Assembly (NCBI GenBank): GCA_029959085.1
Contig: JARWIR010000002.1
Span: 79,140,224-79,204,223, forward strand
Origin: Nemophila menziesii
Lineage: Eukaryota > Streptophyta > Magnoliopsida > Boraginales > Hydrophyllaceae
Direction of reading: 5' to 3'
DNA: 64,000 nucleotides
Position numbers and translations under genes: made by a program. The notes below the pieces were generated by a model. It was not told the DNA's origin and made no database searches. It worked only from the letters and a program-made list of their open reading frames with translations. Below are positions 22,262-35,223 of this stretch, one piece after another. Within the stretch, counting starts at the first letter, position 1, and each line of letters starts with the position of its first letter.

Positions 22262-23660
22262 AAAACTACCTTTCAAGCTATCCCAAATTATGTCATGTTA
22301 TAACACTAAGCAAAATACAAATAACACTAAGTGCAAAGAAAATTAGCTATTAAATAACCTCAAAATTAATTTTTAATTAATTACATTTTAATTGCATTAA
22401 TTTAAATAAACAAAGTAAAGTAACATATAAGCATAAAATTAAAACAAGGTACCAATATATATTGACTTCATTTTGATGTCACCTATTCTTTCAATTCCAA
22501 TTTCATGAAGAAAATACCGTCAAATATGATCTTAAGAATATTTGAAGGCTCTGGGCAAAATATTTAATAGGTCCTAATCTATTCATTGAAATAAGTTATA
22601 GCAAAAATGATCAAAAAATTGCAAAAATTATAAAGAGTATTTATTTAGTGAATGTATAAATGAAATTTAAGAAAATAATCAGTCACATGTATAAAAAAAT
22701 TAAGTTAAGGAGCTAAATTATTTGAGGACAATATTCACAATGATTTTTTTAGGATTTGAATTCTTTTGATTTATTTTTAAAAAAAGGTATTTAATATGCA
22801 TATGAGTAATGCTGGGTATCACCCAAAAAGGTATCACCTAAACATCACCCATGATGTGGCAATTAGGTGGTCCAATCATGGAAGAGAGAGAAAAAAGTAA
22901 AACTGGAAAGAGAAAATCCATGATTGGACCACCTAATTGCCACATCATGGGTGGTGTTTAGGTGATACGTTTTTTGGTGATACCCAGCATTACTCTATGC
23001 ATATTAACACAACACATCATTATTATTTGAAATTAAAGTTAAAATTATCTTAAACTCACAATTTATAAATAAGACCTACATGAAAACTAATATAATATAT
23101 ATTATTTTATATTATTTTTTAGAATTATTTGTTCAAAAAGTCTAAAAATTATCTTCTCTTATCTATAACAAGTCCAAATTTTAATTGAAATTACAATTAT
23201 AAATCCAAGAATTTTGAACCAATGAGTTTGAATTACATGCCTTTTATAAATTTCTATGTGGAATTGTAAATTAGACTTTCATAAAAATTATAATAAATAT
23301 AAAAAAATTATTAAATTGCATTAATTTATATATTAAACTTTATATCACTCAATTATTATAAATTAGATTGACATGGATTATCAGTTCATAATCCACTAAT
23401 AAAAAAGAAATCTAAAAAACTTTGAAAAATTCAAATGATAATATGTATATTGACCAGTACGGTCTTGGCAAAAAATTAATTGACACTAATAATCATTTTC
23501 TCTAACAATTTATAAAAGAAAAATTACTGATTAATGACATAAACACCCCTTAGAACTAATTAAAAATTAAAATTGTGCTAAGTATGACTTGAACAAGTAG
23601 TCTATTGATTTTCTACCAACAAAAATATAATAAGGTTGTACCATCAAGACGATAGAATTT
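22262..23660. repeat. Partial third copy (C) of the duplicated AT-rich repeat
   Basis: It matches copy A from about 8190 to 9355 and the corresponding parts of copy B. It lacks the ATPase 3' flank, holds its own MITE at 22804-22995, and is cut on the right at about 23660 by an Athila gag fragment. Confidence 0.75.
22804..22995. mobile_element. Fold-back MITE, probably Mutator-derived
   Basis: The 192-bp block is almost entirely two inverted arms of about 78 bp, starting GAGTAATGCTGGGTATCACC on the left and reading the same on the opposite strand from the right. The arms differ at only a few positions. The target TATGCATAT is present on both sides (22795-22803 and 22996-23004), a 9-bp duplication. 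Copies A and B show the empty site. Confidence 0.9.
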
Positions 23661-24335
23661 TACCCATTATCCACGCCTAAATACCATTTAATCATGTTCT
23701 ATGGAGGACTCAATGACGAGTCCAAGGCAAAAGCAGATTTATTAAAAGATGGAAGTTTCATGTTATTAGATCCTGAAGATGCTAATATTATTATGGAAAG
23801 AGTTCTGGATACCGAGAGAAGTTGGCCGATTGAATCAGAAAAACAAGAAACTACTTTAGAATCTTTAAAGATCAAAGAATTAAACCAACAACTCAAGGAA
23901 TTACAAGAACAAGCGCGATCAATAGCTCAGGTAAATCTAGTACATACTTTACCTTCATGTCCTTGGTATAGAGCAATAAATCATTCATGGGAGAGTTGTA
24001 TGTATAATCTAGCTTTGATTTCCTTCGTATCTCATCAAAGAAACCTTTATTCTAATGGTTATTATCAGCCTCAAGGGAATTATGTGAATTATCACTCCAC
24101 ACAGAATCAGAATTGGGTAAAAAACCATCCTTATTATCAAAATCGGCCTCAACAGTATTATCAGCCACAACCAATCTATCAAGAAGCACCAATTTATGAA
24201 GGAACTTATCAAGAACCACCTCAATATTCAACGCAACAAGCTACACAAGAACAACCTTCAAGTTTGGATCCGAGTATAGCTGAACTTTTGGAATTAGTTG
24301 AAGAAAATATGAAGATAAGTCAGCAAAGACTTTAA
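23661..24335 (+). pseudogene. Athila-type gag, C-terminal fragment
   Basis: One open frame from 23694 (MFYGGLNDESKAKAD) runs through ERVLDTERSWPIESE, a coiled-coil-like ELNQQLKELQEQ stretch, a worn zinc knuckle (CPWYRAINHSWESC, second Cys replaced) and a Gln/Tyr-rich tail ending at 24335. It aligns with the gag at 37494-38898. The N-terminal capsid part is missing. The frame ends at a junction with LTR sequence, so this is a deletion remnant although its frame is open. Confidence 0.8.
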
Positions 24336-25221
24336 ACCAAGAGGAAACTTACATCAAGAGGAGAGAAGACTGGAAGGAGTGGGACAACAAATTATGTCTT
24401 CCCAATCCTTCAAATTTGTAATTGTTTTCTTTTCTTTCTCTAGTATGAACTAATTCTAATTTGGCTTGAGATTAGCATATGGGTATGAACCCTAGACTTG
24501 TTTTAAAAATATTTTAATATGGGATGTTAGCATTTAAATTGAAATTAGTGTTTTATTCTCTGCTTTATGTGTTTTGATTTATTGTCCATAGTTCTTACGG
24601 TGGACAACATATAGGATTACCATAGTGGTTAGATGTTCACCCGGAAGGGGTGTCTAATTATCGAAACACCACATAAACGTCTAGTTTGTGATAGTGATCT
24701 GGAAGGGCTTGCCTAACTAGATAGTCATTAGGGTTTGAGATTTAATCACCGATCATTGCGAAGGGTCCCCTTACCCAAGTTCCCTGGTAATTGTTAGGCC
24801 GCAACCTAAGTCCACCCGCAAGGGGGTTAGGAGGAATATAGAATCCTGGCTATTGCATATCACACAATTCTCCTTACATGATTAGAATAAACAAGGCTAG
24901 TGGGGATCACTTGCTAGATCTCGAGCTAGACTCTCATATCATCTTCTTTTCTTTACTTATTTTCCCGTCTTTACTTTATTTAGTTAATTGTCTAGATTCT
25001 TTAAAAACCAAACAAATATTTCCAAGTCTTTTATTTTTAGCGTTTTAATTTTCTAGCTTTCTTATTTGCACTTTATATTGCATGAATTCTCCTAACTTTC
25101 GTAGTCTCTGAGGACTAATCTTACTTATGATTAAAACTTGCATACGATCTGTGATACTTGCAGTGAGTACGATGCCTAGTTAGGGTATTATCGTTATTTT
25201 ATCACGCCCTAACCAACACCA
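24336..25221 (+). mobile_element. 5'-truncated Athila-type LTR fused to the gag fragment
   Basis: From about 24338 the text 'accaagaggaaactt' matches the middle of other LTRs (for example 12635). It runs to the terminal CAACACCA at 25214-25221. The 5' half of the LTR and everything between gag and LTR are deleted. Confidence 0.8.
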
Positions 25222-25572
25222 GTGACTTAAACGTATTGTCAACGAACATAGTGCCTTACACACCCCTACGTAATGACATAGCTAAAGGCTATGATAATCG
25301 ATTATGTCCCACTAACTCAAATGTGGGGGGTATCTAGCAAAGTTTCTCGAGTTCTAAGTACAGTCACAGTTGGACCGAATACAATAGACTCAACAGTCAT
25401 GGGATATGACACGGATGTATAAATTGTCTTAATGAATTCATAGCCACTCGTGGTGGTCTTATTGTGAAGGACTTGATGAATTCACTTATAAGGCGTATCA
25501 TTCTAGGAAGAACACGAGGATGAGTGTTCAACTCATAATAAATTCATAGACATTATATGGTGGTCCTTTTGA
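25222..25572. repeat. Left part of an unidentified sequence with ~120-bp internal repeats
   Basis: The phrases 'aattcatagccactcgtgg' and 'gaaggacttgatgaattc' return in 27153-27330 ('gttcatgacccgcaagggg', 'gaatgacttgatgaac'). This is a diverged tandem repeat split by the LTR at 25578. It looks like the non-coding region of an LTR element, but I cannot name it. Confidence 0.45.
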
Positions 25573-25577
25573 GAAGG

Positions 25578-27152
25578 TGATGTCTCCTCATTTTTGATAA
25601 TATAATATACTTCAGAGACATCATTTTAGGCTTATTTATTAGTTTATAGGTCGATCTTAGCTTAATTTAGTGCACTTTCCTATTTTGAGTCTTGATTTGT
25701 AGAATTATTATTTTTAGAGCATATTGGGTTTAATTGTTTATTTAGTGTGAAGCTTTAAAGATAATTATGGAGATTAATTAGAGTCCAAGTCAAAGACTGC
25801 AAGATATGGAGAGAGATTTGCATGGTAATTGGAGATAGAAGGATACTGAGTTCAAATAGGAAAAGGAAAAGCTGCCTAAATCTGGGATTCTGCAGTACAC
25901 GTCCAAAGATAGGCGTTTTTACCTAAGAAATAGGCCGAATCTGGTGATTTCCTTCTACAGGGTCAAGATAATTCTGTTGCGATTCTTTTGGTATCTTATG
26001 GAGCTCAATCCGACCAATAACGAAGAAGATACGCTCAAAACGGTCCAACAGTGTTTATCTTTATTTCCTTACGAATTTGAGTTGGGCTAGGAGTCCATTA
26101 CTTAAGTTATCTCTAAAGAAACGAATTAGGTCAACCTATAACCTATAAATACAGCCTCTTAACACTCTAAAATCATCCTTGGCCAGACCCTAAGGCCAAG
26201 AGGAAGCTACAACACAAGAGAAGGAGTCTGGAAGGAACTGTGCATCAATCATGTCTCCTTCAACCTCTTATTTTGTAATTCTTTCTTCTTCTTTTCTTTG
26301 TATGAATTAATTCTATTAGCTTAGGTTTTGCATAATGTATAAACTATGAATTCTAATTCTTCTATCTAAGTTTCTTTGGGAATTATATGTTTTAATTTGA
26401 TATTAGCTACTTACCTTTATAATTGATTATGTGTTTTGATTTAATGATTGTTTTCCTTGCTAGTGCACGAGTATAGGATTACCTTAATAGTAGTTAGATG
26501 GTCTCCTTGACAGGGTGTTTAGCTATTGAAACACCACATAACGTCTAGTGTCGATAGTAGTTCTGACAAAACATGCTTCTAACTAGATAGTCATTAAGGT
26601 TTGTTTTAATCACCGTATCACCAAGATTGCAGTATTTGCTTAGGGCCTTAGTGGCGTTTGATAACCCTATTTGAAATCACTTCTTGGTTGTGACATAGCC
26701 CCCTTAGTCGCTCTCAAGGTCTAAGGTATGGGAATTTAGAATCCTGACTAAGTATACCAAGAGCTAATATTCTCCCTTATGAACTAGATTTAATAGATAG
26801 AATTAGAAGGATTAGTGCATACTAGTAAAACCTAAGTTATATCTTTCATACTATCTTCTTTTCTTTTCTGTTATTTATTTTCTGTCTTTAATTTAGTAGT
26901 TTAGTTTTCTTATTAAAAACCAAATAAATATCTATCTTTCTCTTCTTTCTCCTTGCGTATTATTATCTATCTTTAATATCTGCACTTGATAATTTGCATA
27001 AGTTCTCTCTAACTTTCATCAGTCCCTGAGGAACAAATCTTCTTATCATTAAAACTTGCATACGTCCTGTAATACTTGCAGTACCGTGTTAGCTTAGGGT
27101 GTTTATTTGCACTTATTTTATACATCTTTTTATCACACCTTAGGCCACACCA
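25578..27152 (+). mobile_element. Solo Athila-type LTR with perfect 5-bp target duplication
   Basis: TGATGTCTCCTC...GGCCACACCA, 1575 bp, flanked by GAAGG at 25573-25577 and 27153-27157. Removing it restores an uninterrupted 'gagaaggacttgatga' phrase. The 'ctataaatacagcctctta' promoter region is near 26145. This copy sets the family ends (TG...CCA). Confidence 0.95.
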
Positions 27153-27528
27153 GAAGGACTTGATGACTTCACGGTCAAAAGTGAGACTCAACATTCATGA
27201 TAGAAATAAAGGAGACTTCTCTAATGATCTCATATGAATAAATCTACAAAGTTCATGACCCGCAAGGGGTGGTCCTTGGAGAATGACTTGATGAACTAAT
27301 TGAAGGGTGATGTTCGAGGGAACTGTAACTTTCAGTAGGGTAGAGTACGTGTTGTGAGGGTCTCGATAAAAAACCGTTAAGTTCAAGAGTAAGTTCACTT
27401 AAACGAAATTTGGTGGTTGCCTCACTTCACTGCGTGTCAATTCAAATCGAAAGATATTGTCACTTAAGTACAATTCATCCAAATACTGACAGCTATGAAA
27501 CATGTTCACCTTCTCACCCAAAGATCTT
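27153..27528. repeat. Right part of the unidentified repeated sequence
   Basis: Continues 25222-25572 after the LTR. It contains another unit of the 'ttgatgaa' repeat and then unique text. No coding frame is credible. Confidence 0.4.
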
Positions 27529-28314
27529 GAGTGGTGGATTTTTGGAATTTAAGTTAATAAATTGTGTTTAAATCATTTTTAATACCAGGCATTAACTAAT
27601 TTCATTCATGCTCTTATGGGAGAAGTGAAAAAGATATTTTTTTGGTGAAGAAAATGTCCCACATAGGAGCAAAGATAGAAAATAAATTAGCTTAAAATAG
27701 CTTACCTATCTATTCCTAACAAAAGATCTAAAGGCTATGAAAGCCAAAAGGGAAAAGACGAATCCCCACACGCGTGCACCACCACCACAACCACCCGCTC
27801 GGCCCGACGCAACGACGGCGTGGGCGTGGGTTGTGGGTTTGTGAGGGAGTTTGGGAGTTTGGGAGTTTGGGAGTCAAAAAATGAAAAATGAAACTAGTTT
27901 TCGAAAGAGGCTCTAGTGAAAGAAGACTAGTTCTTATAGTAGTCGTGGCAAGTCAAATCCTTTCAGCCAGAAGACAAACGCCCACCAATTACACACCAGA
28001 AGACAAGCGTCCACCAATTACGCACCAGTCAATTGTTACAGAACTTGGTCAACACGGGAATGAACCAAGTCAACATTGTGTCCAGGTTCATTGCTGAAAT
28101 TAAAACGTGTAGCAATACGTGTCAATCAAAAATGTCAATCAATTATGGAGGCAATCAAGGACATTAATTGAGACGTTTTCTGACAAGGCTCTCCCCACCT
28201 ACTCTCCTATAAACACAAGCTACTTCCCAATTGTCTAAGCTACGAAACGAATCAGAATAGAACAAAAGAATTACTTTCTACTTCTCTAAATATTAGTGTA
28301 TTAGTTTAAAATTC
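27529..28314 (+). mobile_element. LTR-like region, unclassified
   Basis: It starts TGAGTGGTGG after 'aagatct'. It has 'gtcccacataggagc' (a phrase common in plant LTRs), a TATA-like 'ctcctataaacacaagc' near 28205, and ends near 'aaattca'. A TTTGGGAG microsatellite (four units, about 27847-27875) and a short GC-rich piece lie inside. No target duplication or second LTR was found. Confidence 0.35.
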
Positions 28315-29577
28315 ACTAGGTTCATAGAAAAAATGGATATAGTTGTCATTATATGTATGTTAAATGTTCACCAAATCTATAGGAATTGGTCATGGACAAA
28401 AAAAATCAAATAGATTTGACCCCGTATACTTTTCCTTGCATATAATCTTTCCATTTTCAATTAGTTGTTGCTATATGTGAGTGACATTGTTTTATATTTA
28501 AGTGTCGTAAGGTATATAAGTTTCTCAAGAAACTTGCAGATAACTACAGTCAAGAAATATGGAAAATCAACTGGATAGAGTTTTTGTTATTTCTTCAACA
28601 CTTAAAGGGGAGGTACAAAGTTCGAGAAATGTACAAGGACCCCGTGGGATTAGTCGTGGTGCGCAAGCTGACCCGGCCCATCCACGACAAAATAAAAAAA
28701 AAATAGAAAAATTTGACTTTCTTTATCGGAAGATAGTAAAGTTTAATAGTTTCGAGAAGTTAATGAGTTCATACGTCTACTTTTAAAGCTCCTTCTCCTT
28801 GATTATTTAGTCATTGACTTGAGACCTTCCAAAAATTATTAAGACTAAGCCTAAGGCTCGCGTAGAGCATGACTCAAACATAGCTCCAAGATTTTTTTCA
28901 TGTGTTCACTTTCAACTTTATTTGTTCAACCCTCTCTCTCTCTACCTTTGAATGTGGACTTTGATTTTGCATTTTACCACATAGTTTTGTCGAATTTTAT
29001 GTTTCGTTGAATATCAAGTTATCAATTTTAGTGTTCGTATGTGCTCTCTCTCCTACTTTCTTTGTGTTTTATCACTAGACAAGTTTTCATGAGAAATAGT
29101 CGTTGGGTATTGGGGTTAGGTGGATATTTTATGAGGATTGTCTTTTCAAACACTGAATCTTAAAATCAATTCTCGCTTCGATCCTATCTCCATATCAGAT
29201 CTGAATTTAGGAATCCAGAAAATGACTAACTTAATCACAAAACCAAACGATAAAGAGACTAAAATGTTACGTTTACACAATAAGGCCCTAAATATAGTCA
29301 AAAATATCAAAGATAAAAAAACCAAACAAATTATTTATCCTACTATCAAATAATATAACGGAGATATATAATAAAATATATAAATTAATCAACCCGCATG
29401 CATAAATCACTCAAACATTGTCACTCTAGACAAATCATTATTCGCCACCTTCAAACAAAAAAAATCCAACATTTCCCAAAGTAAACAAAAGATACAACCA
29501 AAAACAAGTCATGAAATTCCCACTCCAACGATAAAAGAAACATAAATGTACCCTGTACATGTTATAGTTTTGAATTA
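28315..29577. other. Spacer downstream of the epimerase gene
   Basis: No recognisable gene or repeat end. The short open frames at 28559-28786 and 29138-29353 show no motif. About 29400-29577 is probably the 3' untranslated region and terminator zone of the minus-strand epimerase gene. Confidence 0.5.
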
Positions 29578-31683
29578 TCAGCCGCCTTGTAAAACCTTAG
29601 TTGGATCAAGTTGTCCACTACAATAACTTGAAGGTACAGCAGAAAGTTCTTGTCTTCCTCTCCATTCTTCACCCGCTTTCAAAGTTATATGTTTCTCTAT
29701 AGCAGCTGTTTCTACACATACCATGTATTTATACTCATCATCTCCAAAATCACTCATTGCTTTTGCCTTTTTGTCCCAAGGATTCCACACCACTGTTAAA
29801 ATCACAACAATTTTAGGGACTAATATCGCAATTTTTTAATTTTTTTTTTAATACCTGCATCAGGAAGTCCATCTTTACGGATCACAAACGTGCGTTTCTT
29901 CTCATGATCGAGAATTGCAATCTTTGTAGGTGTGCTCAGATAAATCTTGTCCACCTATTTATTTATAATATTAACAAATGTGATCGTTATAACAATTTTA
30001 ATAACGTTAAAAAATTTAAAACTTACTTCAGATTCAAAAGTAATTGCGTCTCCTTGCTCAGTAAATCGCTCCCTATTGTGGAGATTATCCAGATAATCCA
30101 ATGTCTCTAATCCTTCAACACGTACCTCACTGTAAATGTATTAAAATTAATTAACAAAAAATTTATAGTAATTATTATAATTATATCATGAAGCCACAGA
30201 ATATATGGTTCCCAGATAAACACGTATGTTAAACTCCAAATAGTTTATTAAATGCTCGATTGATAAAGATCGATTAAATTAATAAAACAGTCAGTAGAAT
30301 CGTACCGTTAAACTGAATCAATTTGAAAAAAAATAATTAACGGTCTGTTTAAATTTCGTAAAGTGTAGAACCGTAACAGAAAACTCCAAAGCCTTTAAAT
30401 TGAATTTAGTACGCGAATCCAATAAAAAGTTTAAAAAAGAGCGGGTGGGGTGGGGATAATATAGTCATTTTACATTTTCAAAAATTTCGAAGTGATCAAC
30501 TAACTCTCGGTTAGAGAGGCTGTACTGTACTCCCAATGTAACGGAAATACGGAATTACTAACGGAACTTTGAACATAGGGGTGTTTGGCGCCATTACCTG
30601 ATATCTGAAACGGAGAAATAGGTGTGATAAGCAAATGTAAACGTAAAGGGCTTTCCATCAGAGTTTGTGTTTCTGATACGAGATGTGAGCATTAAATCTC
30701 CACCAGGTCCTAAAGTTACCCTCAAGCGAAACTCAAAGCTAAAAAAGAAAAAGTAATTAATATCTAACGCAAATATTAATACAAGTTAAAAGAATTTATT
30801 CAAACCTATGAGGCCAGATTTTCATATCTTCTTCAGTGGGCTTGAGAATCAAGTCAACAAAGGCTTTTATAGAGGAATTATTTGGAAATGGAGGTGGATC
30901 TGTGTCGATGCTCCAAAGTCTGTTTCTAGCAAATCCATGTGATTCAAGTGGTCCAAGGTTTGAAAACTAGATATTATCAACAAGTTAATTATTTACAATT
31001 AGGGTTATACAAAGTGTATTTTAGGGTTTGGAGTATCACATACTTGAGGGAAGCATATGGGAATTCCTCCACGGATGGGTTTTGGAGGCTTGAAAATAGC
31101 CTGTGAATTAATAATTTTAATTTATAACTACTTGATTTTTTATAAAGGAAAGGGATTTTATCAAATACCTTGCTGCTAACAAATAATAACTCTTCTGAAT
31201 GCTCATTCTTCCATGATGTCACGTGGGCACCATACAGGTATACCTAAAGATCAATATTTTAATATATGGATTAGTAAATGACAAGGAAAAATTGCAGTAA
31301 AACTTAAATAAATAATTAAAAAAATTCAGTACTTCTTTAGGGTACAATTGTTACAAGTAACAATGTTGCTAAATCACTTAAACCTGGATCTTGAGATTAT
31401 TAACACTAAAATAAATTGTTAAACTAAAAGTTCAAAACAAGCATTAGATCAAACACGATATGGGGTGCATATTAAAACCCTTTAGAAAAATGAAGAACCC
31501 AGAGAACAAATCGAAGAATTAATAATGAAAATGAAAATGATGTTAAAAACAAAACGACATCGAATCGATTTATACCTCAGCGGAGCTACCTCGGACTTCA
31601 CGGAGAATAACCTTGTCAAGGCCATTGATTCCTTTGGAAAGCTCAACAGGAATTATTTCCTTGTGGCTTGAAGTTGAAGACAT
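29578..31683 (-). CDS. Putative glucose-6-phosphate 1-epimerase (aldose 1-epimerase family)
   Basis: Eight exons on the minus strand, all GT-AG: 31683-31576, 31243-31169, 31100-31044, 30966-30806, 30738-30598, 30129-30027, 29954-29855, 29792-29578. They join in frame to 319 codons, the usual size for this plant family. The enzyme interconverts the alpha and beta anomers of hexose-6-phosphates, probably in the cytosol, since no transit or signal peptide is visible. Family marks: LYGAHVTSWKN (about 38-49), RGGIPICFPQ (end of exon 3), SHGFARN (His about 90), AYHTYFSVSD (likely catalytic His172), and VWNPWDKKAKAMSDFGDDE followed by CVE (likely catalytic Glu276). No stops or splice defects were seen, so the gene looks functional. 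The start is the first ATG in frame (MSSTSSHKEI). Confidence 0.92.
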
Positions 31684-32085
31684 CACCACCAGCTCAAACA
31701 AACAAACCAACAAAGCAATCTCTCTTGTCACTCTGGGAGAGAGTGTGTTTTGTGTTCAATTTTACTCCCATTACACTGTCAGTTACAATTAATCAATTTT
31801 TTTTTAATTTTTTTAATTTTTTTAATTAATTATAAAAAAAAAAATATTATGGCTTTGTTAAAAAATACTCTCCCCAAATAATCAATTTTCAATACCTGTT
31901 TCGCCAAACTAAGGTCCAACCTATAAAATGTAGCTATCTTATACTAAACCTATGTAGGCTATATACTACTATATACCGACACAAATAAAATATCTATTAG
32001 ATTATCTTGTCGACCAAAAAAAAAGAAAAATTTGTGCCATTTAATGCCATTTTCAATTGTTATTTTTGAGTAAATATCTTTTATT
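31684..32085. other. Epimerase 5' flank and AT-rich spacer
   Basis: The first 100 bases hold a CT-rich stretch with 'ctctcttgtcactctggg', the likely 5' untranslated region of the minus-strand gene. The rest is A/T runs without features. Confidence 0.5.
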
Positions 32086-33181
32086 TTTATACTATATCTT
32101 TTTATTTGTAATATATTAATGTAGGTTGGAAACGTTATTTTAGGTGTATTTGATTAATTGTTAAGGGATTTTTCTTTGTTATTCGATATATTCTTAATTT
32201 GTGTCTTGTCTTGATGATTTATAATTTTTCGAGCATATTTGGTTTAATTTGTGTGTTAATGTGAAGATCTTAAGGTATATAGAATATAATTAGATGTCAA
32301 ATCAATTATAAGGAGTTATGGAAAGAAGATCCAGGAGAAATCAGGAGATAAAAAGGAAAAACTGTCAAATAAATCTAAAAATTCTGCAGCCTATGTTGTA
32401 GATCTCCACGCCTAGGTGCGCCTAGGCGTCAACTCCCCACTCAGACGCTTACACCTCGTTAAAACTCTAGGCGTTTTTGCCTAGCGCCTTAGTCGCCGTG
32501 GAATAGACGCCTAGCCCGTCTAGATACCGATTAATGGCAAAAAATAGCCGCCTAGGCGCCGATTAATGGCAAATCATTCTCGCATAGGCCTTCTTGTTAT
32601 TTTTCTTATTCTCGAGAATTTTTAAATTGATATTATAACTCATTTGATAGTATTTTTTATATATATTATAGTGTTGTTAGATGAATTTTACGACTTAAAT
32701 AGTTAAAATTGCTATAATTACTACTCATATATTACTAAATATACAAAATTACACAAAGAGATTCAAAACCGTATAATTTCGCCTAGGCCTTAGAATCGAG
32801 ATGTACAACATAGTCTGCAGCTACGTCCACTAAAGTGAAGATGACTCCAAATCGGCTGCCATTTTTATGAGCCTTTAAAGATTTAGATAGATCTTTCTGC
32901 TGCGGTCGTTTTGATATAAAGTGGGAAAAAATCGGCCTAATAGCGAAGGAGATATGACCAAAACAGTGAGCAGTGTATATCATATCCTATATTTTAGGAA
33001 ACGAATTTGACCTAGGGCTAAAAAACACTAGTAAATTCACCCTCTTATCATTCTAAACATGTCCTTACATAGTCCTTGCTTAATTATTAGTCCTTAGTCT
33101 CAAGAAGCAACATCAGGAGAAGCAAATTGACAATATGTATCTTTATTTTAGTTTATTTCTTGTAAGCATGAACTAACTTTC
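32086..33181 (+). mobile_element. Athila-type LTR, left part (outer host of two insertions)
   Basis: Worn LTR text: 'gagcatatttggtttaatt' near 32240, 'ggaaaaactgtcaaataaa' near 32365, 'gaaggagatatgaccaaaac' near 32945. It is split by a hAT-like MITE (32400-32813) and again at 33181 by a younger LTR. It resumes at 34749. The left edge is uncertain by some tens of bases. Confidence 0.65.
32400..32813. mobile_element. hAT-like MITE with CCTAGGCG subterminal repeats
   Basis: Terminal inverted repeats are CCTATGTTGTAGATCTC on the left and the complement of GAGATGTACAACATAG on the right. The flanks TTCTGCAG and GTCTGCAG form an 8-bp target duplication with one change. GCCTAGGCG words in both orientations lie inside both ends. 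The host LTR reads continuously when the 414-bp block is removed. Confidence 0.85.
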
Positions 33182-34743
33182 TGATGTCTCCCTAATTGTT
33201 CTTATTTTAGACCCTTGGGAGACATCATTTTTGGTGTTTATTTAATTAATTTGATAGACTTTTGTACTAAATATTCAATAATCCGGAATTACCTTTTTAT
33301 TTCTAGCATTTTTAATTTATTAAACTTTTGCGCGTAATATTGGTATTTTTAGTGTAAAGTTTACAGGTTTTAGATGTTAGCTAGGAGAGGAATCCGAGGA
33401 GAAGGTCAAAGATCGTGAATTAGAGTCAAGACTTGAAGACAAATCCCGAAGATATTATTTTTAGAGCTGAAAATCCACTTTCCAGGCCATAGATTTCTGA
33501 TTTCGAGGTGCTTAAGCGATGATTTAGCCGCTGACCTTTGAAGAGAAATCATTCCTTATCGAGTTACGGAACTTTAGCAACTGGAATGAGGTCAATCGGA
33601 GTCATAACGCATCGGGAAAAGCCGTTTTAGTGAAGGTGTATCAGCAGTTACGGGATTTTGGGCTTAGAAAGTGGGCTTGGACATTTAATTAATATTCTAT
33701 TTTCTGGTCCAAGCCCTAGAACGAATTTATGCTTATAAAAGGAGGTCTGGACTTCTATTTTTCACACAATTCACATTCCACAAGATTAAAACACCAGAGA
33801 GAAGCAACAGAAGGAAGAAGAAGAAGCTACAAGAGCTGGAGTGGGTCTATAGCTCCGTTCGTAGTCATTCCAATTCCGGAAATTAGGTTCTTTTTATATT
33901 TTAATTCTGTAAACAATATGAATTCAATTTCTTTTAATTTAGTTTTTAGTTTTAATATGAGCTAATCTTTTAATAGTGCTTGAGAACAAACAATGGGTGA
34001 ATCTTAATTTTATGAAATAACGAATGTTGAATTTGGGTTTATATTAAATTAAATTAGATTGGGTCTATTACTCTTTTCGATAATTTGTGATTATTTACTG
34101 ATTTTAGAGTCGCGAACTAAGATTAGGTATTAGTATCTAAGCTATTCCATATATGTGGCGTATGGATCATCCTGACGGAGGGTTTAGGTATAGAATTAAT
34201 TATTCAATCTAGGATAAAAGCTATTGATTCTGACGAACTTAGTTAATTCTAGGGCCAATGAGGTAAAACACTTAATCATCCAACGGTGGATCATATTTAC
34301 CCTGACGGGACTAGTGACACTTTAGGATCGCCTTATAGTCCACCCTGACGGGGGTATAAGGAATTTAGAATCCCGACCATTGTAATTGACCAATTTAGCC
34401 CTTAAACAACATAAGTTAAGAAGTAAGATTAGGAGGATCCTTGCGTTCTCAAGTACTACATCTCATATTGCGTTTTCACTTATTTTACTTGCGTCTTAGC
34501 TTCTACTTGCATTTAATTATTTGTCTTTTATTCATTAGCTCTAAACAACAAAACCAAACAAACATTTTATTATCTTTTATTTTTCATAAGTGCATCAATC
34601 ACTACTTGCTAAACATTGTGATCAACCATCCGTCCTTGGAACGAATCTGTATTATCATACATACTACTTGGGACAACCGTACACTTGCGGTTGTGGTTCG
34701 ATCAGCATTTGCATTTATTTTTAGAACACACAAAGGACCACCA
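33182..34743 (+). mobile_element. Solo Athila-type LTR (long subfamily) inside an older LTR
   Basis: TGATGTCTCCCTAATTG...AAAGGACCACCA, 1562 bp. The duplication CTTTC stands at 33177-33181 and 34744-34748. It contains 'ttataaaaggaggtctggac' (TATA region near 33733). Same subfamily as 3711-5461 and the reversed copy at 38899-41995. Confidence 0.95.
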
Positions 34744-34748
34744 CTTTC

Positions 34749-35223
34749 CAATATCTTGGGTTTTGCATATGTAAAATCTTTGAATTCTATTTTCTTCTAC
34801 CTAAGTTTGTTTGGGAAGACCCTTTTTAAATCGGTTGAGCTTCTTAACCTTTATATTTGTTTTATGTGCTTTAATGTATTAACCGTAATTCTTGCTAGTG
34901 CACGAGTATAGACTACCCCATTAATAGAAGTTAGATGGTCACACGGAAGGGGTGTCTAACTGTTGAGACACCACATAAACGTCTAGTGTGCGGTAGTAAT
35001 CCTGACGGGCTTGCCTAACCAGATAATCATTAGGTTTTGATATTAACCACCGATTATTACGCAGGGTCCTCTTACCCAAGTCATTTGGTAATTGTTAGGT
35101 TGCCACCTAAGTCCACCCAGAAGGGGGTTAGGAGGAATATAAAATCCTTACTACTTACTTTAAGAGCTTTAATCACCCTTATAACTAGTAGAAAAAATAG
35201 AAGGATAAGTGCATATACGCAAA
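34749..35223 (+). mobile_element. Right part of the outer Athila-type LTR
   Basis: Resumes 'caatatcttgggttttgc', the text expected after 33176, and runs through 'gcacgagtatagactacc'. It is cut at 35223 before its normal end, where the next LTR begins. Confidence 0.75.

Noticed and set aside
34441..34911. 156-codon frame crossing the end of a solo LTR
   Set aside because: It runs through the LTR 3' end, the target duplication and into the outer LTR, so it is accidental.
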